A DNA stretch of 16,368 nt from an uncultured Zoogloea sp. (lineage in GTDB: Bacteria > Pseudomonadota > Gammaproteobacteria > Burkholderiales > Rhodocyclaceae), in NCBI GenBank assembly GCA_937967645.1, contig CALBTT010000053.1, positions 1-16,368 of the forward strand. Reading direction: 5' to 3'. Below are positions 8,653 through 16,116 of this stretch, piece by piece (within the stretch, counting starts at the first letter, position 1; each line of letters begins with the position of its first letter). A program made the position numbers and the translations under genes. The notes beneath the pieces are model-generated. The model made no database searches. It saw nothing but the letters and a program-made list of their open reading frames with translations, and was not told the origin of the DNA.

Positions 8653-8803
8653 CCCGGGACCTCTCGGACATGCGGGGAGATGCACGGCACAGACGACCGG
8701 CATCGGCTCTGTCCACCTTAACGACTCCGGCGCTCCGATCTTGGGCCATCACGACAGCGATTTTTTTTATGGCCCGGTCCCGCGATCACTACGGCGCATC
8801 CTT

Positions 8804-10063
8804 TCAGCCGGCCCCTCTCCCACTGGTCGCAGGCCGCGGGGCAAGCTGGGTCCCTCCCTCGCGCACCGACGGGCGGCGCGGCAGGCTGCCATTCAGTGCC
8901 GCATAGGCCACGAGCCCCAGCACCAGCCCCCAGAAGGCGCCGCCAATCCCCAGCAGGCGGATGTTGGCCGCAGCCGCCAGAAAGGTGATCAGCGCCGCCT
9001 CGCGGGACCTCGGGTCGGCCATGGCATTGGCGAGACTGCCGCCGATCGTGCCCAGCAGGGCCAGCCCGGCCAGCGTGGTGATGAAGGCCGCCGGGAGGGC
9101 CATGAAGACCGCCGCCAGGGTCACGCCGAAGACGCCGACGAGAATGTAGAAGATGCCCGCCGCAATCCCCGCCACCCAGCGCTTGGACGCGTCTTCGTGC
9201 GCCTCCCGGCCGGTGCAGATGGCCGCCGTGATCGCCGCGATGTTGAACGCATGGGCGCCGAAGGGCGCCATCAGCAGGGAGCCCAGCCCGGTGATGGTCA
9301 GGATCGGATTGGCGCTGGTCCTGAAACCGTCATTGCGCAGCACCAGCATGCCGGGCATGTACTGGCCCGTGAGAGTGATCAGGAACAGCGGCAAGGCCAC
9401 GCTGAGCAAGGCATTGAGCGAAAACACCGGCATGGTGAAGACCGGGGCGGCGAGCTGCAGCTGCAGACCCGACAGGTCCACGCGCCCCTGGACGAGCAGG
9501 AAGGCCAGCCCCAGCACCAGGATGCCCACCACGGCATAGCGGGCGCTGAAGCGCTTGAGCGCGACATAGGCGACGATCAGCAGGCCCGCCAGCAGGGGAT
9601 CGACACTGACCCCGCCGAAGGCACCGATCCCGAACTGCAGCAGGATACCGGCCAGCAGCCCGGCGGCCACACCGGGCGGAATCAGGCGGATGAGCCGCTC
9701 GAAGCAGCCCGACAGGCCCAGCACCACGAAGGCAGCCGCCGAGATCATGTACGCCCCCACCGCCTCGGCATGGGGCGTGGTGGCCAGCGCCGTGACCAGG
9801 AAGGCCGCCGCCGGCGTGGACCAGGCGGTGATGATGGGCTCCCGCGCCATCCAGCTGAGCATCAGCCCCGTCACCCCCACGCCGATCGAGATCGACCACA
9901 CCCATGAGGCGGTCAGCGCCGGATCGAGGCCGGCCACCCGGGCCGCCTGAAAGACCAGGATGAAGGTACCGCCGTAGTTCACGATCACCGAGATGAGGCC
10001 GGCCACCACCGGATGGACGAGGTCGCGAAGCCGGATGGAGGGTGGCGCGCTTGAATAGGACAT
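8804..10063 (-). CDS. benE: BenE-family benzoate/H+ symporter
   Basis: This 419-residue integral inner-membrane protein is hydrophobic almost throughout, with about 11-12 membrane segments. It resembles the BenE family, which imports benzoate with protons. Family-like stretches are the N-terminal HPVVAGLISVIVNYGGT, SWMAREPIITAWSTPAAAFL, IPPGVAAGLLAGILLQFG, and the conserved PFGAHAFNIAAITAAICTG. The last ~25 residues are a polar, arginine-rich tail. The ATG at 10063 has GGGA about 10 nt upstream. It is divergent from the MocR-type regulator gene, which probably controls it. The kinase gene lies 151 bp downstream on the same strand, without a recognisable intrinsic terminator between. Because BenE is usually found with benzoate dioxygenase genes and BenM/BenR-type regulators and these are absent here, the true substrate may be another aromatic acid. 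Confidence 0.9.
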   Translation of the reverse strand: MSYSSAPPSIRLRDLVHPVVAGLISVIVNYGGTFILVFQAARVAGLDPALTASWVWSISIGVGVTGLMLSWMAREPIITAWSTPAAAFLVTALATTPHAEAVGAYMISAAAFVVLGLSGCFERLIRLIPPGVAAGLLAGILLQFGIGAFGGVSVDPLLAGLLIVAYVALKRFSARYAVVGILVLGLAFLLVQGRVDLSGLQLQLAAPVFTMPVFSLNALLSVALPLFLITLTGQYMPGMLVLRNDGFRTSANPILTITGLGSLLMAPFGAHAFNIAAITAAICTGREAHEDASKRWVAGIAAGIFYILVGVFGVTLAAVFMALPAAFITTLAGLALLGTIGGSLANAMADPRSREAALITFLAAAANIRLLGIGGAFWGLVLGLVAYAALNGSLPRRPSVREGGTQLAPRPATSGRGAG

Positions 10064-10205
10064 GGCTGAGGTTTCCCTGAGAAGTGCGATGCACGGGTGT
10101 AGAAAGCACTTTTATACCGCCTCACTGGACTGCCACGACATGGCACTTACCAAGCTTCGAACAGACCACTTATCATGCCTGTCCGACCCGGAAGCCGCCG
10201 TCCAG
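10064..10205. promoter_or_regulatory. Divergent benE / mocR-type intergenic control region
   Basis: This 142-bp gap must hold the promoters of both divergent genes. It contains GCACTT-like hexamers at 10106-10111, 10143-10148 and 10166-10171 (the last is CCACTT) on the + strand, and the inverse AAGTGC at 10082-10087. The inverse copy at 10082 and the copy at 10106 form an inverted pair; the other copies run in the same direction. MocR/GabR regulators commonly bind direct repeats in the gap to the adjacent divergent target, so these are candidate operators. On the - strand a TATAAA (10111-10116) could be the benE -10, but no good -35 is seen at the right spacing, as expected for an activator-dependent promoter. 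Function is inferred. Confidence 0.4.
10147..10176 (+). promoter_or_regulatory. Candidate sigma70-like promoter of the MocR-type gene
   Basis: TTACCA (10147-10152, 4 of 6 matches to TTGACA) is followed after 18 bp by TATCAT (10171-10176, 5 of 6 matches to TATAAT). A transcript would start near 10183, leaving a short leader with GGAAG at 10190-10194 before the ATG at 10206. Two of the GCACTT-like repeats overlap the -35 and -10 boxes, which would suit autorepression. This placement also favours the 10206 start over longer versions of the protein. Confidence 0.4.
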
Positions 10206-11702
10206 ATGAAGCACACCCTTGAACTCGACACGCTGAAGATGCGCCTGAACGACACCGAGCTGCAGGGCCTGGAGCTGCACCAGCGCATCCAGCGTGCCCT
10301 GCGCGCCCTGATCCTCGACGGTGCCCTGCAGCCCGGCGTGAAGCTCCCGGCCACCCGCACCCTGGCCACGTCGCTGGGCGTGGCCCGCGACACGGTGGAG
10401 AACGCCTACGTGCAGCTGCAGCGCGATGGCTTCCTGATCCGGCGACACGGCTCCGGCAGCTATGTGCCGGACACGCTGGGCGCCGAGCTGCGGAGGACCG
10501 GACCGCGGCAGACCGGCCCCCGGCGCCCGAAGCACGGCCTGCCCGGCCCCACCAGCAGCCTGAGCCGGCGCGGCCAGGCCATCCTCGACAGTGGCGGCGT
10601 ATCGGACCAGACCGTCATCAAGGCCTTCGCCACCGGTCTGCCGGAGACCCGCGCTTTTCCTACCGGCGTCTGGGAACGCCTGCAGCGCCAGGTGCTCAGG
10701 GACCACCGTGCCCAGGTTCTGCTGCATGGCGAGCCGCAGGGTGCCGAACCCCTGCGCCGGGAGATCGCCACCTACCTGAATCTCGAGCGGGGGGCCAAGG
10801 TCACGCCCGAACAGATCCTCGTGCTGAGCAGCACCCGGCAGGCCCTGTTCCTGTGTGCCCAGCTGCTGGTGGACGCCGGGAAGCCGATCCTGATGGAGAA
10901 CCCCGGCTACTTCGGGGCGAAGAAGGCGTTCGAGTCCGCCGAGGCCAGGGTCGTCCCGATCGGCGTGGATTCGCAGGGCATCCTGACCGAGCAGCTGTGG
11001 GCGGATCGCAGCGGCGCCAGCTGTGTCTATGTGACGCCGTCCCACCAGTACCCCACCGGGGTCACCCTGCCCCTGGCGCGCAGGCTGGACCTGATCGACT
11101 GGGCGGCCCAGCGCGGCAGCTGGATCATCGAAGACGACTACGACAGCGAGTTCCACTACGACGGCCTGCCCACCGCCTGCGTGCAGGGCCTCGACCGGCA
11201 TCAGCGAACGCTGTACGTCGGTACCTTCGGCAAGACCCTCTACCCGGGCCTGCGCATGGGCTACATGGCGCTCCCGCCCGAGCTGGTCGACGCCTTCACC
11301 CGCGCCCGGAGCATCCTCGATGGGCATACCCCGCAGACGCTTCAGCTGACCCTGGCGCGCTTCATGGGCGACGGCCATTACAACAGCCACATCCGGGCCA
11401 TGCGCAAGCTCTACGCGGCCCGCCAGGCCCTCATGCTGGACGCCCTCGACGCCAGCCTCGGCGAGGTGGTCACCCCCCTGCGGCCGCCGGGCGGCATGCA
11501 GATTCCGTGCTTCCTGCAACCGGGGTGGTCCGAGGCGAAGACCATCCGGCAGGCCGCGGGCGTCGGCGTGCATCTGCCCGGCCTGAGCCGGCTGTACCTG
11601 GGGGAGGACAAGCAGCCCGGCTGGCTGCTGGGCTACGCCTGCCTGACGGAACACGAGATCGAGACGGCCATCCTCGCCCTCGCCCGGGCACTCAAGGCCT
11701 GA
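10206..11702 (+). CDS. MocR/GabR-type transcriptional regulator (HTH plus aminotransferase-like domain)
   Basis: This 498-residue regulator has an N-terminal GntR-type winged helix-turn-helix (about 22-88: LPATRTLATSLGVARDTVEN, then LIRRHGSGSYV) joined by a basic linker (about 94-125) to a fold-type I aminotransferase-like domain (about 135-498). The PLP lysine is Lys343 in GTFGKTLYPGLRMGY, and the cofactor-ring Asp is in IEDDYDSEF (308-315). Such proteins sense an amine or amino-acid-like ligand through PLP and usually control an adjacent, divergent gene, here benE. The open frame extends up to 10062, but the ATG at 10206 gives a normal family N-terminus, leaves room for a promoter and has GGAAG upstream (spacing 11 nt, somewhat long). 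A PLP-dependent regulator paired with an aromatic-acid transporter is unusual. The family is certain; target and ligand are inferred. Confidence 0.9.
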   Translation: MKHTLELDTLKMRLNDTELQGLELHQRIQRALRALILDGALQPGVKLPATRTLATSLGVARDTVENAYVQLQRDGFLIRRHGSGSYVPDTLGAELRRTGPRQTGPRRPKHGLPGPTSSLSRRGQAILDSGGVSDQTVIKAFATGLPETRAFPTGVWERLQRQVLRDHRAQVLLHGEPQGAEPLRREIATYLNLERGAKVTPEQILVLSSTRQALFLCAQLLVDAGKPILMENPGYFGAKKAFESAEARVVPIGVDSQGILTEQLWADRSGASCVYVTPSHQYPTGVTLPLARRLDLIDWAAQRGSWIIEDDYDSEFHYDGLPTACVQGLDRHQRTLYVGTFGKTLYPGLRMGYMALPPELVDAFTRARSILDGHTPQTLQLTLARFMGDGHYNSHIRAMRKLYAARQALMLDALDASLGEVVTPLRPPGGMQIPCFLQPGWSEAKTIRQAAGVGVHLPGLSRLYLGEDKQPGWLLGYACLTEHEIETAILALARALKA

Positions 11703-11722
11703 GCGCAGTCGCATGCTCCAAG

Positions 11723-11758
11723 AAAAAAAACCCCATCGCACGGATGCATGCGATGGGG
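11723..11758 (-). terminator. Rho-independent terminator of the - strand oxygenase/DUF1302/DUF1329 operon
   Basis: Read on the - strand, a perfect 10-bp stem (arms 11731-11740 and 11749-11758, CCCCATCGCA on the + strand) with an 8-nt loop is followed directly by eight T residues (the A-run at 11723-11730). This is a classic strong intrinsic terminator for the gene ending at 11847. On the + strand there is no T-run after the stem, so it should not terminate the MocR-type gene efficiently by this mechanism. Confidence 0.88.
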
Positions 11759-11807
11759 ACGAACACCGACCGGCGGGGAGGAAGCTGCATTCGCCGATCG
11801 GGCTGAA

Positions 11808-11837
11808 GAAGGCCGGCGACGCGGGGCACCGGCCTTC
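11808..11837 (-). other. Hairpin just after the DUF1329 stop codon
   Basis: Perfect 9-bp arms GAAGGCCGG (11808-11816) and CCGGCCTTC (11829-11837) enclose a 12-nt loop, 9 bp beyond the DUF1329 stop. It has no T-run, so it is not a terminator by itself. It may protect the 3' end of the transcript ahead of the true terminator at 11723-11758. Confidence 0.55.
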
Positions 11838-11846
11838 GGGGATGGA

Positions 11847-13202
11847 TCAGCGGTCGGCGTCGGCGGCGGCCGCCTCGCCGGTGAAGAAGGACTCGTTCTT
11901 GCGCGGCACCACCCGGTACAGCTCGTCCTGGAACAGGCCCTGCACGGTGCTCATGGTGCCGGCCTGCAGGTTGTGGATGGTCACCGGCTTGGCCAGCACT
12001 GCCGGTACCGCCGGCACGAAGAAGGTCGGCACCACGGAGGTCCGCCACAGCTTGCCCTCGGCGTCATAGCCGTCCACCAACACCAGCAGCCAGGTGTCCT
12101 CGTCGAAGTAGTACTTGCGCTTGGGCACCGCATGCCGCTTGCCGGACACCACCGTCGCCTCCACCTCCCACACCCGGTGCAGCTCCCAGCGCAGCCGCGC
12201 CGGGTTGAGGTGGAACTTGTCGAAGGCCTCGGACTCCTTGGCGGTGACCAGCTCGTTGTTGTTGTAGGGGATGTACATCTCGCGCTTGCCCACCAGCTTC
12301 CACTCGAAGCGGTCGGGGTGACCCATGTAGCCCATCACCTCGTCGAAGTAGTTGGCCCCGGACGACACGAAGTCGGGTGTGTCGTAGGCCACCGTCGGTG
12401 CCCGCCGGACCCGCCGCTGCCCGAGCAGGTACTGCCAGGCCTGACGCGGCGCCTTGGCATTGATGCTGTCGCGCAGAACCAGCGACTCCCCGGCCTTGAA
12501 GGGCGGCGCGGTGGTGTTGAAGCGCTGGATGAAGTACTCGCCGGACCAGTTCTTGGCATTGCCCTCCTTGTAGTAGTAGGGGTGCTGGAAGAAGCTGTCG
12601 GTCCGGGTGGCCACCGTATGCGCCCCATTGGAGGTGCCGACGATGTTCTTCGAGCCGAACTCGACGGACTCCGGCTCGATGCGCAGGATGTAGTTCCAGA
12701 TCACCTCGATGCCGCTCTTCGGGATCGGGAAGGGAATCCCGCCGAAGCAGCCGTCCACCGACATGCCGCCCTCTTCTGTCCTGCACTGGGTGGCGTTCCT
12801 GAAGGTGTTGTCATACACGTACTGGGGCGCCACGGCAGTGCGGTGGGTCGGGAAGACATTGACCCGGAAACTGTCGGGGTACTTCTTCAGCAGCGCCACC
12901 GTGCCGTCGGACAGCTTGTCGGCGTGCTGGGCGAGGGTCGCGGAGGAGATCTGCAGCAGCGGCTTCTCGCCCGGGAACAGACTCACCGGGATGTCGCCGA
13001 CGCGGGGGCCGGCCGGTTTGGTGGTGAGGCCGCCGGTCCATGCCGGGATGCTGCCGTCCTTGTTGGCCGCCTTGTCGCCGCCGAGGGGGGTCAGGGTGGT
13101 CTTCAGGCGGGCAGCCTCTTCCGCCGGCACCGCGGCCGACACCGGCTGCAGGTGCGCGATCAGGCTGGCCAGGGCCACACAGGCTAGTGTTGTGCTCTTC
13201 AT
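11847..13202 (-). CDS. DUF1329 family secreted protein
   Basis: This 451-residue protein matches the DUF1329 family, whose fold is related to outer-membrane lipoprotein-sorting (LolA-like) proteins. It starts with a typical Sec signal peptide (MKSTTLACVALASLIAHLQP), with likely cleavage after VSA at residue 23. It has no lipobox cysteine, so it is probably a soluble periplasmic protein. The segment LGGDKAANKDGSIPAWTGGL near residue 40 and the C-terminal region rich in Tyr and Trp (RKYYFDEDTWLLVLVDGYD) are typical of the family. The start has AGGA 8 nt upstream. It lies 29 bp after the DUF1302 gene and is the last gene before the terminator. DUF1302 and DUF1329 proteins are commonly encoded together near genes for the breakdown of hydrophobic compounds; an uptake or lipid-handling role is suspected but not established. 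Confidence 0.88.
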   Translation of the reverse strand: MKSTTLACVALASLIAHLQPVSAAVPAEEAARLKTTLTPLGGDKAANKDGSIPAWTGGLTTKPAGPRVGDIPVSLFPGEKPLLQISSATLAQHADKLSDGTVALLKKYPDSFRVNVFPTHRTAVAPQYVYDNTFRNATQCRTEEGGMSVDGCFGGIPFPIPKSGIEVIWNYILRIEPESVEFGSKNIVGTSNGAHTVATRTDSFFQHPYYYKEGNAKNWSGEYFIQRFNTTAPPFKAGESLVLRDSINAKAPRQAWQYLLGQRRVRRAPTVAYDTPDFVSSGANYFDEVMGYMGHPDRFEWKLVGKREMYIPYNNNELVTAKESEAFDKFHLNPARLRWELHRVWEVEATVVSGKRHAVPKRKYYFDEDTWLLVLVDGYDAEGKLWRTSVVPTFFVPAVPAVLAKPVTIHNLQAGTMSTVQGLFQDELYRVVPRKNESFFTGEAAAADADR

Positions 13203-13231
13203 GTTGGGAGTCCTCTTGGGTCGGGTGGGGG

Positions 13232-14926
13232 TCAGAAGGCGCGCTGCACCGACAGCGACACGAAGTCGCGATCACCGTGGAAGTTCTGGTAGGAATTGAG
13301 GCCGCTCGGCGTGGCCACCGATCCAGCCGTGCCGACGTAGTGGGTGTAGTTGAGGCTGAAGTGCCAGGCCTTCTGGTACACCGCCTTGGCACCCAGGCTC
13401 AGGCTGCCGCCGTTCTCAGAGGGGAACAGCACGCCATTCACCGATGAGCGTCCGAACAGGCCGTAGCTCACGCCGATCGGCAGCTGCAGGTCGGTCTCGG
13501 GCAGCACCTGGAAGTACTCCGGTGTGAACACGAACTGGACCGCCCCGGCGTCCCGGGTGGCGTTCGGGTCGAGCGCCGCCGGGTTGTCGGTGACCCGCAG
13601 GCGGCGGTTGAAGGCGAACTCGCCCACGAAGGAGGCGCCGTCCCACAGGGCATTGGCACCCAGCACGCTGATCGTCGACAGGTTCATGTGCAGCGTGTCG
13701 CCCTTCGGAAAACGGGCGTTGCTGCCGCCGTCCGCCGCCGGGTCGTTGATCGGGAAGACGAAGCTGCCCGCCGCCACCAACGGCATGTTGGTCCGGTAGG
13801 ACACTTCGCCGGCCACGTTGGCGTCGCCTACCAGGGTGCTGAAGCTGCCCCCCACGGTGCGGATGTTGCGGCCGTAGACCATCACGTAATCCACCGGCAC
13901 CACCCCGGCCGGGCCGGCGTTGAAGCGGGCATAGAACTGGGGCAGCTTCTCGTGGAAGGTGGCGGCGTACAGGCCGTATTCGGTGTCGCCGCTGCGGAAG
14001 CGGACCTGCGCCCCGCCCTGCCCCGCGTTGCCCGGCTCGATGTCCCGCCCGCGCAGGGCCGGCCCGTAGGGGGTATACAGGATCTCGCCACCGTCATCGA
14101 CAAAGTCGGCGAAGCTGAAATAGCTGCCGGCCGCCGGCAGGCGCGACTTGCGCCACTCGCCCTGGTAGTAGGCCCCGACGATCACGTCCGGCGTGAGCTG
14201 CAGCTGGGCCGACACCTGACCGACCGGCCGCGCCACCTCCTTGAACTGCGAGTTGGGCACTGACAGGGCGCGGGCCAGGTCCAGCGGGGTCTGGGCCCCG
14301 GCGATGCCGTTGTTACCGAAGAACAGGCTCTCGCCGTACAGCTGGGTGAAGCGCCCCGCCTTCAGGTTGAGGTTCATGTCGCCCAGCGACTGCCGGGTGT
14401 AGGCGAAAGCATCCAGCAGCTCGGCGTTGCGGCCATGGGCGATGCGGGTGTGGCGGTTGAAGCGGTCGTAGGGGCCGCTCTGGTTGAGGCCGGGCGCGTC
14501 GGAGGCGCTGCGATCGTTGTCGTGCTGGTACACGTCGTCGTACCAGGCCGCCGCGCTGAGCCGGAAGCCGCTGTCGCGCTTGTAGCGGACGCCCAGCTCG
14601 GACAGGATGTCGAGCCGGTTCGAGATGAGGCCGCGACTGAAGTTGCGGTCGCCGTCATTGGTGTTGATCTGCGGCGTGAAGCCGGCGGTGCCGGCCGGCG
14701 CCACATCCGGATTCACCCCGCGCACACGCCAGCCGGCGCTGTACTTGAAGGTGTTGTCCCAGGACACGGCCAGGTCGGGCGAGCCGGTGTCCACGTTGAA
14801 AGCCAGGGCCGGGGCGGCCAGGGCCATCCCGGCGCAGCTGCGGGCCACCGCCCGGGCCAGCGGATGCAGGCGCGGGAAGCGGACACCGGCGCGGAGAGCG
14901 GCTGCTTCGAATGCGTGTTTGTGCAT
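13232..14926 (-). CDS. DUF1302 family outer-membrane beta-barrel protein
   Basis: This 564-residue protein matches the DUF1302 family of predicted outer-membrane porin-like barrels. It has a long signal peptide (about residues 1-42, ending APALA before FNVDTG), many alternating polar/hydrophobic strands, and a C-terminal phenylalanine (LSVQRAF), the usual barrel-assembly signature. Early family-like text is DLAVSWDNTFKYSAGWRV (about 50-67). The ATG at 14926 was preferred to one at 14935 because GGAG lies 9 nt upstream of the former but only just before the latter. It begins 18 bp after the Rieske oxygenase gene and is followed by the DUF1329 gene after 29 bp, so all three are likely on one message. 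It probably admits the hydrophobic substrate of the operon through the outer membrane; the substrate is unknown. Confidence 0.87.
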   Translation of the reverse strand: MHKHAFEAAALRAGVRFPRLHPLARAVARSCAGMALAAPALAFNVDTGSPDLAVSWDNTFKYSAGWRVRGVNPDVAPAGTAGFTPQINTNDGDRNFSRGLISNRLDILSELGVRYKRDSGFRLSAAAWYDDVYQHDNDRSASDAPGLNQSGPYDRFNRHTRIAHGRNAELLDAFAYTRQSLGDMNLNLKAGRFTQLYGESLFFGNNGIAGAQTPLDLARALSVPNSQFKEVARPVGQVSAQLQLTPDVIVGAYYQGEWRKSRLPAAGSYFSFADFVDDGGEILYTPYGPALRGRDIEPGNAGQGGAQVRFRSGDTEYGLYAATFHEKLPQFYARFNAGPAGVVPVDYVMVYGRNIRTVGGSFSTLVGDANVAGEVSYRTNMPLVAAGSFVFPINDPAADGGSNARFPKGDTLHMNLSTISVLGANALWDGASFVGEFAFNRRLRVTDNPAALDPNATRDAGAVQFVFTPEYFQVLPETDLQLPIGVSYGLFGRSSVNGVLFPSENGGSLSLGAKAVYQKAWHFSLNYTHYVGTAGSVATPSGLNSYQNFHGDRDFVSLSVQRAF

Positions 14927-14944
14927 GATCGGCATCTCCGGGGC

Positions 14945-16045
14945 TCAGGCGCTGACGGCCGCCTGGGGCTGGGCGCTGCCGCCAACCGGCTGTGCGCTCC
15001 CGGCTTCCTCGGCGAGCACGCTGCGCAGCAGTCGGCGGGCCCGCACCGCGCCCACGTCGCTGCTCAGCAGCACGGGGTTGAGGCTCAGCAGGTCGGTGTT
15101 GCCGATCGCCACGTACTGGGCGTCCACAAAGGGGCCGTCCTCATCCACGAAGGCATCGTGCATGCCCTTGATCTTGGCCGCGTTGTACTCGGCGTCGTCC
15201 TCGATGTGATTGCGCCGGGTGGCGAAGAAGTAATGGGTGGTGCCTTCGCTCTCCGGCGTGGTGGTGTGCAGGTCGTACTGGCCGACGCAGTTCGCCAGGT
15301 CGAGCGGGCCGTCGCCCTGGGTCGCGCCGATCTGCAGCTGGACCGTGGTCGGGGCCATGAAGGTCACCTCGACGAAGTGCCGGGCCTCGGCCTGGGGGTC
15401 GGGCAGGAACTGGTTGAGGATGAAGATCGGCGGGGTCTGCTTCCATTCCCAGCGGGTCGCCACGGTGTTGTCGGTCTCCTTCACCTGGGGCACCTGGGGC
15501 GTCAGCTGGCCGCGGGTGGAGATGATTTCGCCGTGCAGGTGATCCACGTGGCTGAGGTCCATCACGTTGTCGGTGATCAGCTCGTAGTAGGTCTTGCGGT
15601 GCATGTAGGTGAAGCCGACGCTGTGCGGGTGACCATCGGTCAGCGGGCTCACCTCGGGCAGCCGGGATTCATCGGCCGGCGCGTCCCCCATCCAGATCCA
15701 CAGGAAACCGAAGCGCTCCAGCAGCGGATAGGTGCGCACCCGCGCGGCACGGGGGATATGGCCGTTGCCATGGGGGTTGCGGTTGCAGGCGCCGCTGCAG
15801 TCGAACTTCAGCCCGTGGTACTTGCAGACGATGTCGTCGCCCTGGCGCAAGCCCATGCTGAGGGGTACGAAGCGGTGGGGGCAGCGGTCGAGCATCGCCA
15901 CCGGCGTGCCGTCCTGCTTGCGGTAGATGAGTACCGGCGTGTTGAGCAGCTTGCGCGCGAACACGCCGTCGGGCCCGACCTCGGTGGACAGGGCTGCAAC
16001 GTACCAGGCGTTTTTCAGAAAGCTGACGCTCCTGGATGTCTCCAT
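14945..16045 (-). CDS. VanA-type Rieske oxygenase, terminal component
   Basis: This 366-residue protein is the oxygenase component of a two-component Rieske non-haem iron monooxygenase, in the class of vanillate O-demethylase VanA and dicamba O-demethylase. The Rieske [2Fe-2S] ligands are Cys55/His57 (CPHRF) and Cys74/His77 (CKYHG). The mononuclear iron site is in DNVMDLSHVDHLH, with His166 and His171, bridging Asp163 and nearby Asn160; Asp303 in EDGPFVDAQ is the probable third ligand. The N-terminus (FLKNAWYVAAL) is typical of the family. The last ~25 residues form an Ala/Gln/Gly/Pro-rich tail that looks dispensable. The ATG at 16045 has AGGAG with 7-nt spacing; the open frame continues upstream but without family sequence. 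Its reductase partner is encoded just upstream. The expected chemistry is O-demethylation or hydroxylation of an aromatic acid; the substrate is unknown, so no symbol is given. Confidence 0.9.
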   Translation of the reverse strand: METSRSVSFLKNAWYVAALSTEVGPDGVFARKLLNTPVLIYRKQDGTPVAMLDRCPHRFVPLSMGLRQGDDIVCKYHGLKFDCSGACNRNPHGNGHIPRAARVRTYPLLERFGFLWIWMGDAPADESRLPEVSPLTDGHPHSVGFTYMHRKTYYELITDNVMDLSHVDHLHGEIISTRGQLTPQVPQVKETDNTVATRWEWKQTPPIFILNQFLPDPQAEARHFVEVTFMAPTTVQLQIGATQGDGPLDLANCVGQYDLHTTTPESEGTTHYFFATRRNHIEDDAEYNAAKIKGMHDAFVDEDGPFVDAQYVAIGNTDLLSLNPVLLSSDVGAVRARRLLRSVLAEEAGSAQPVGGSAQPQAAVSA

Positions 16046-16067
16046 TGTTTTTCTCCTGGGGGTGGTG

Positions 16068-16114
16068 GCCAGGCGGGATGCCTGGCGGGGAAATGCAGCG
16101 GCGCGGGCCGCCGC
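16068..16114 (-). other. Twin GC-rich hairpins between reductase and oxygenase genes
   Basis: The 71-bp intercistronic gap holds two perfect hairpins: a 7-bp stem GCCAGGC/GCCTGGC (16068-16074 and 16080-16086, 5-nt loop) and a 6-bp stem GCGGCG/CGCCGC (16098-16103 and 16109-16114, 5-nt loop). Neither is followed by a T-run on the - strand, so they are unlikely to be intrinsic terminators. They could set the relative amounts of reductase and oxygenase by RNA processing or stability. Confidence 0.5.
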
Positions 16115-16116
16115 AA

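Noticed and set aside
8761..8768. Run of eight T as an intrinsic terminator on the + strand
   Set aside because: No GC-rich stem directly precedes it and no + strand gene ends nearby; the only good stem places the run in its loop.
10062..10205. N-terminal extension of the MocR-type protein (in-frame ATGs at 10062 and 10140)
   Set aside because: The extra 48 residues show no family sequence and would start inside or overlap the benE start and the only plausible promoter; the ATG at 10206 gives a normal winged-helix N-terminus.
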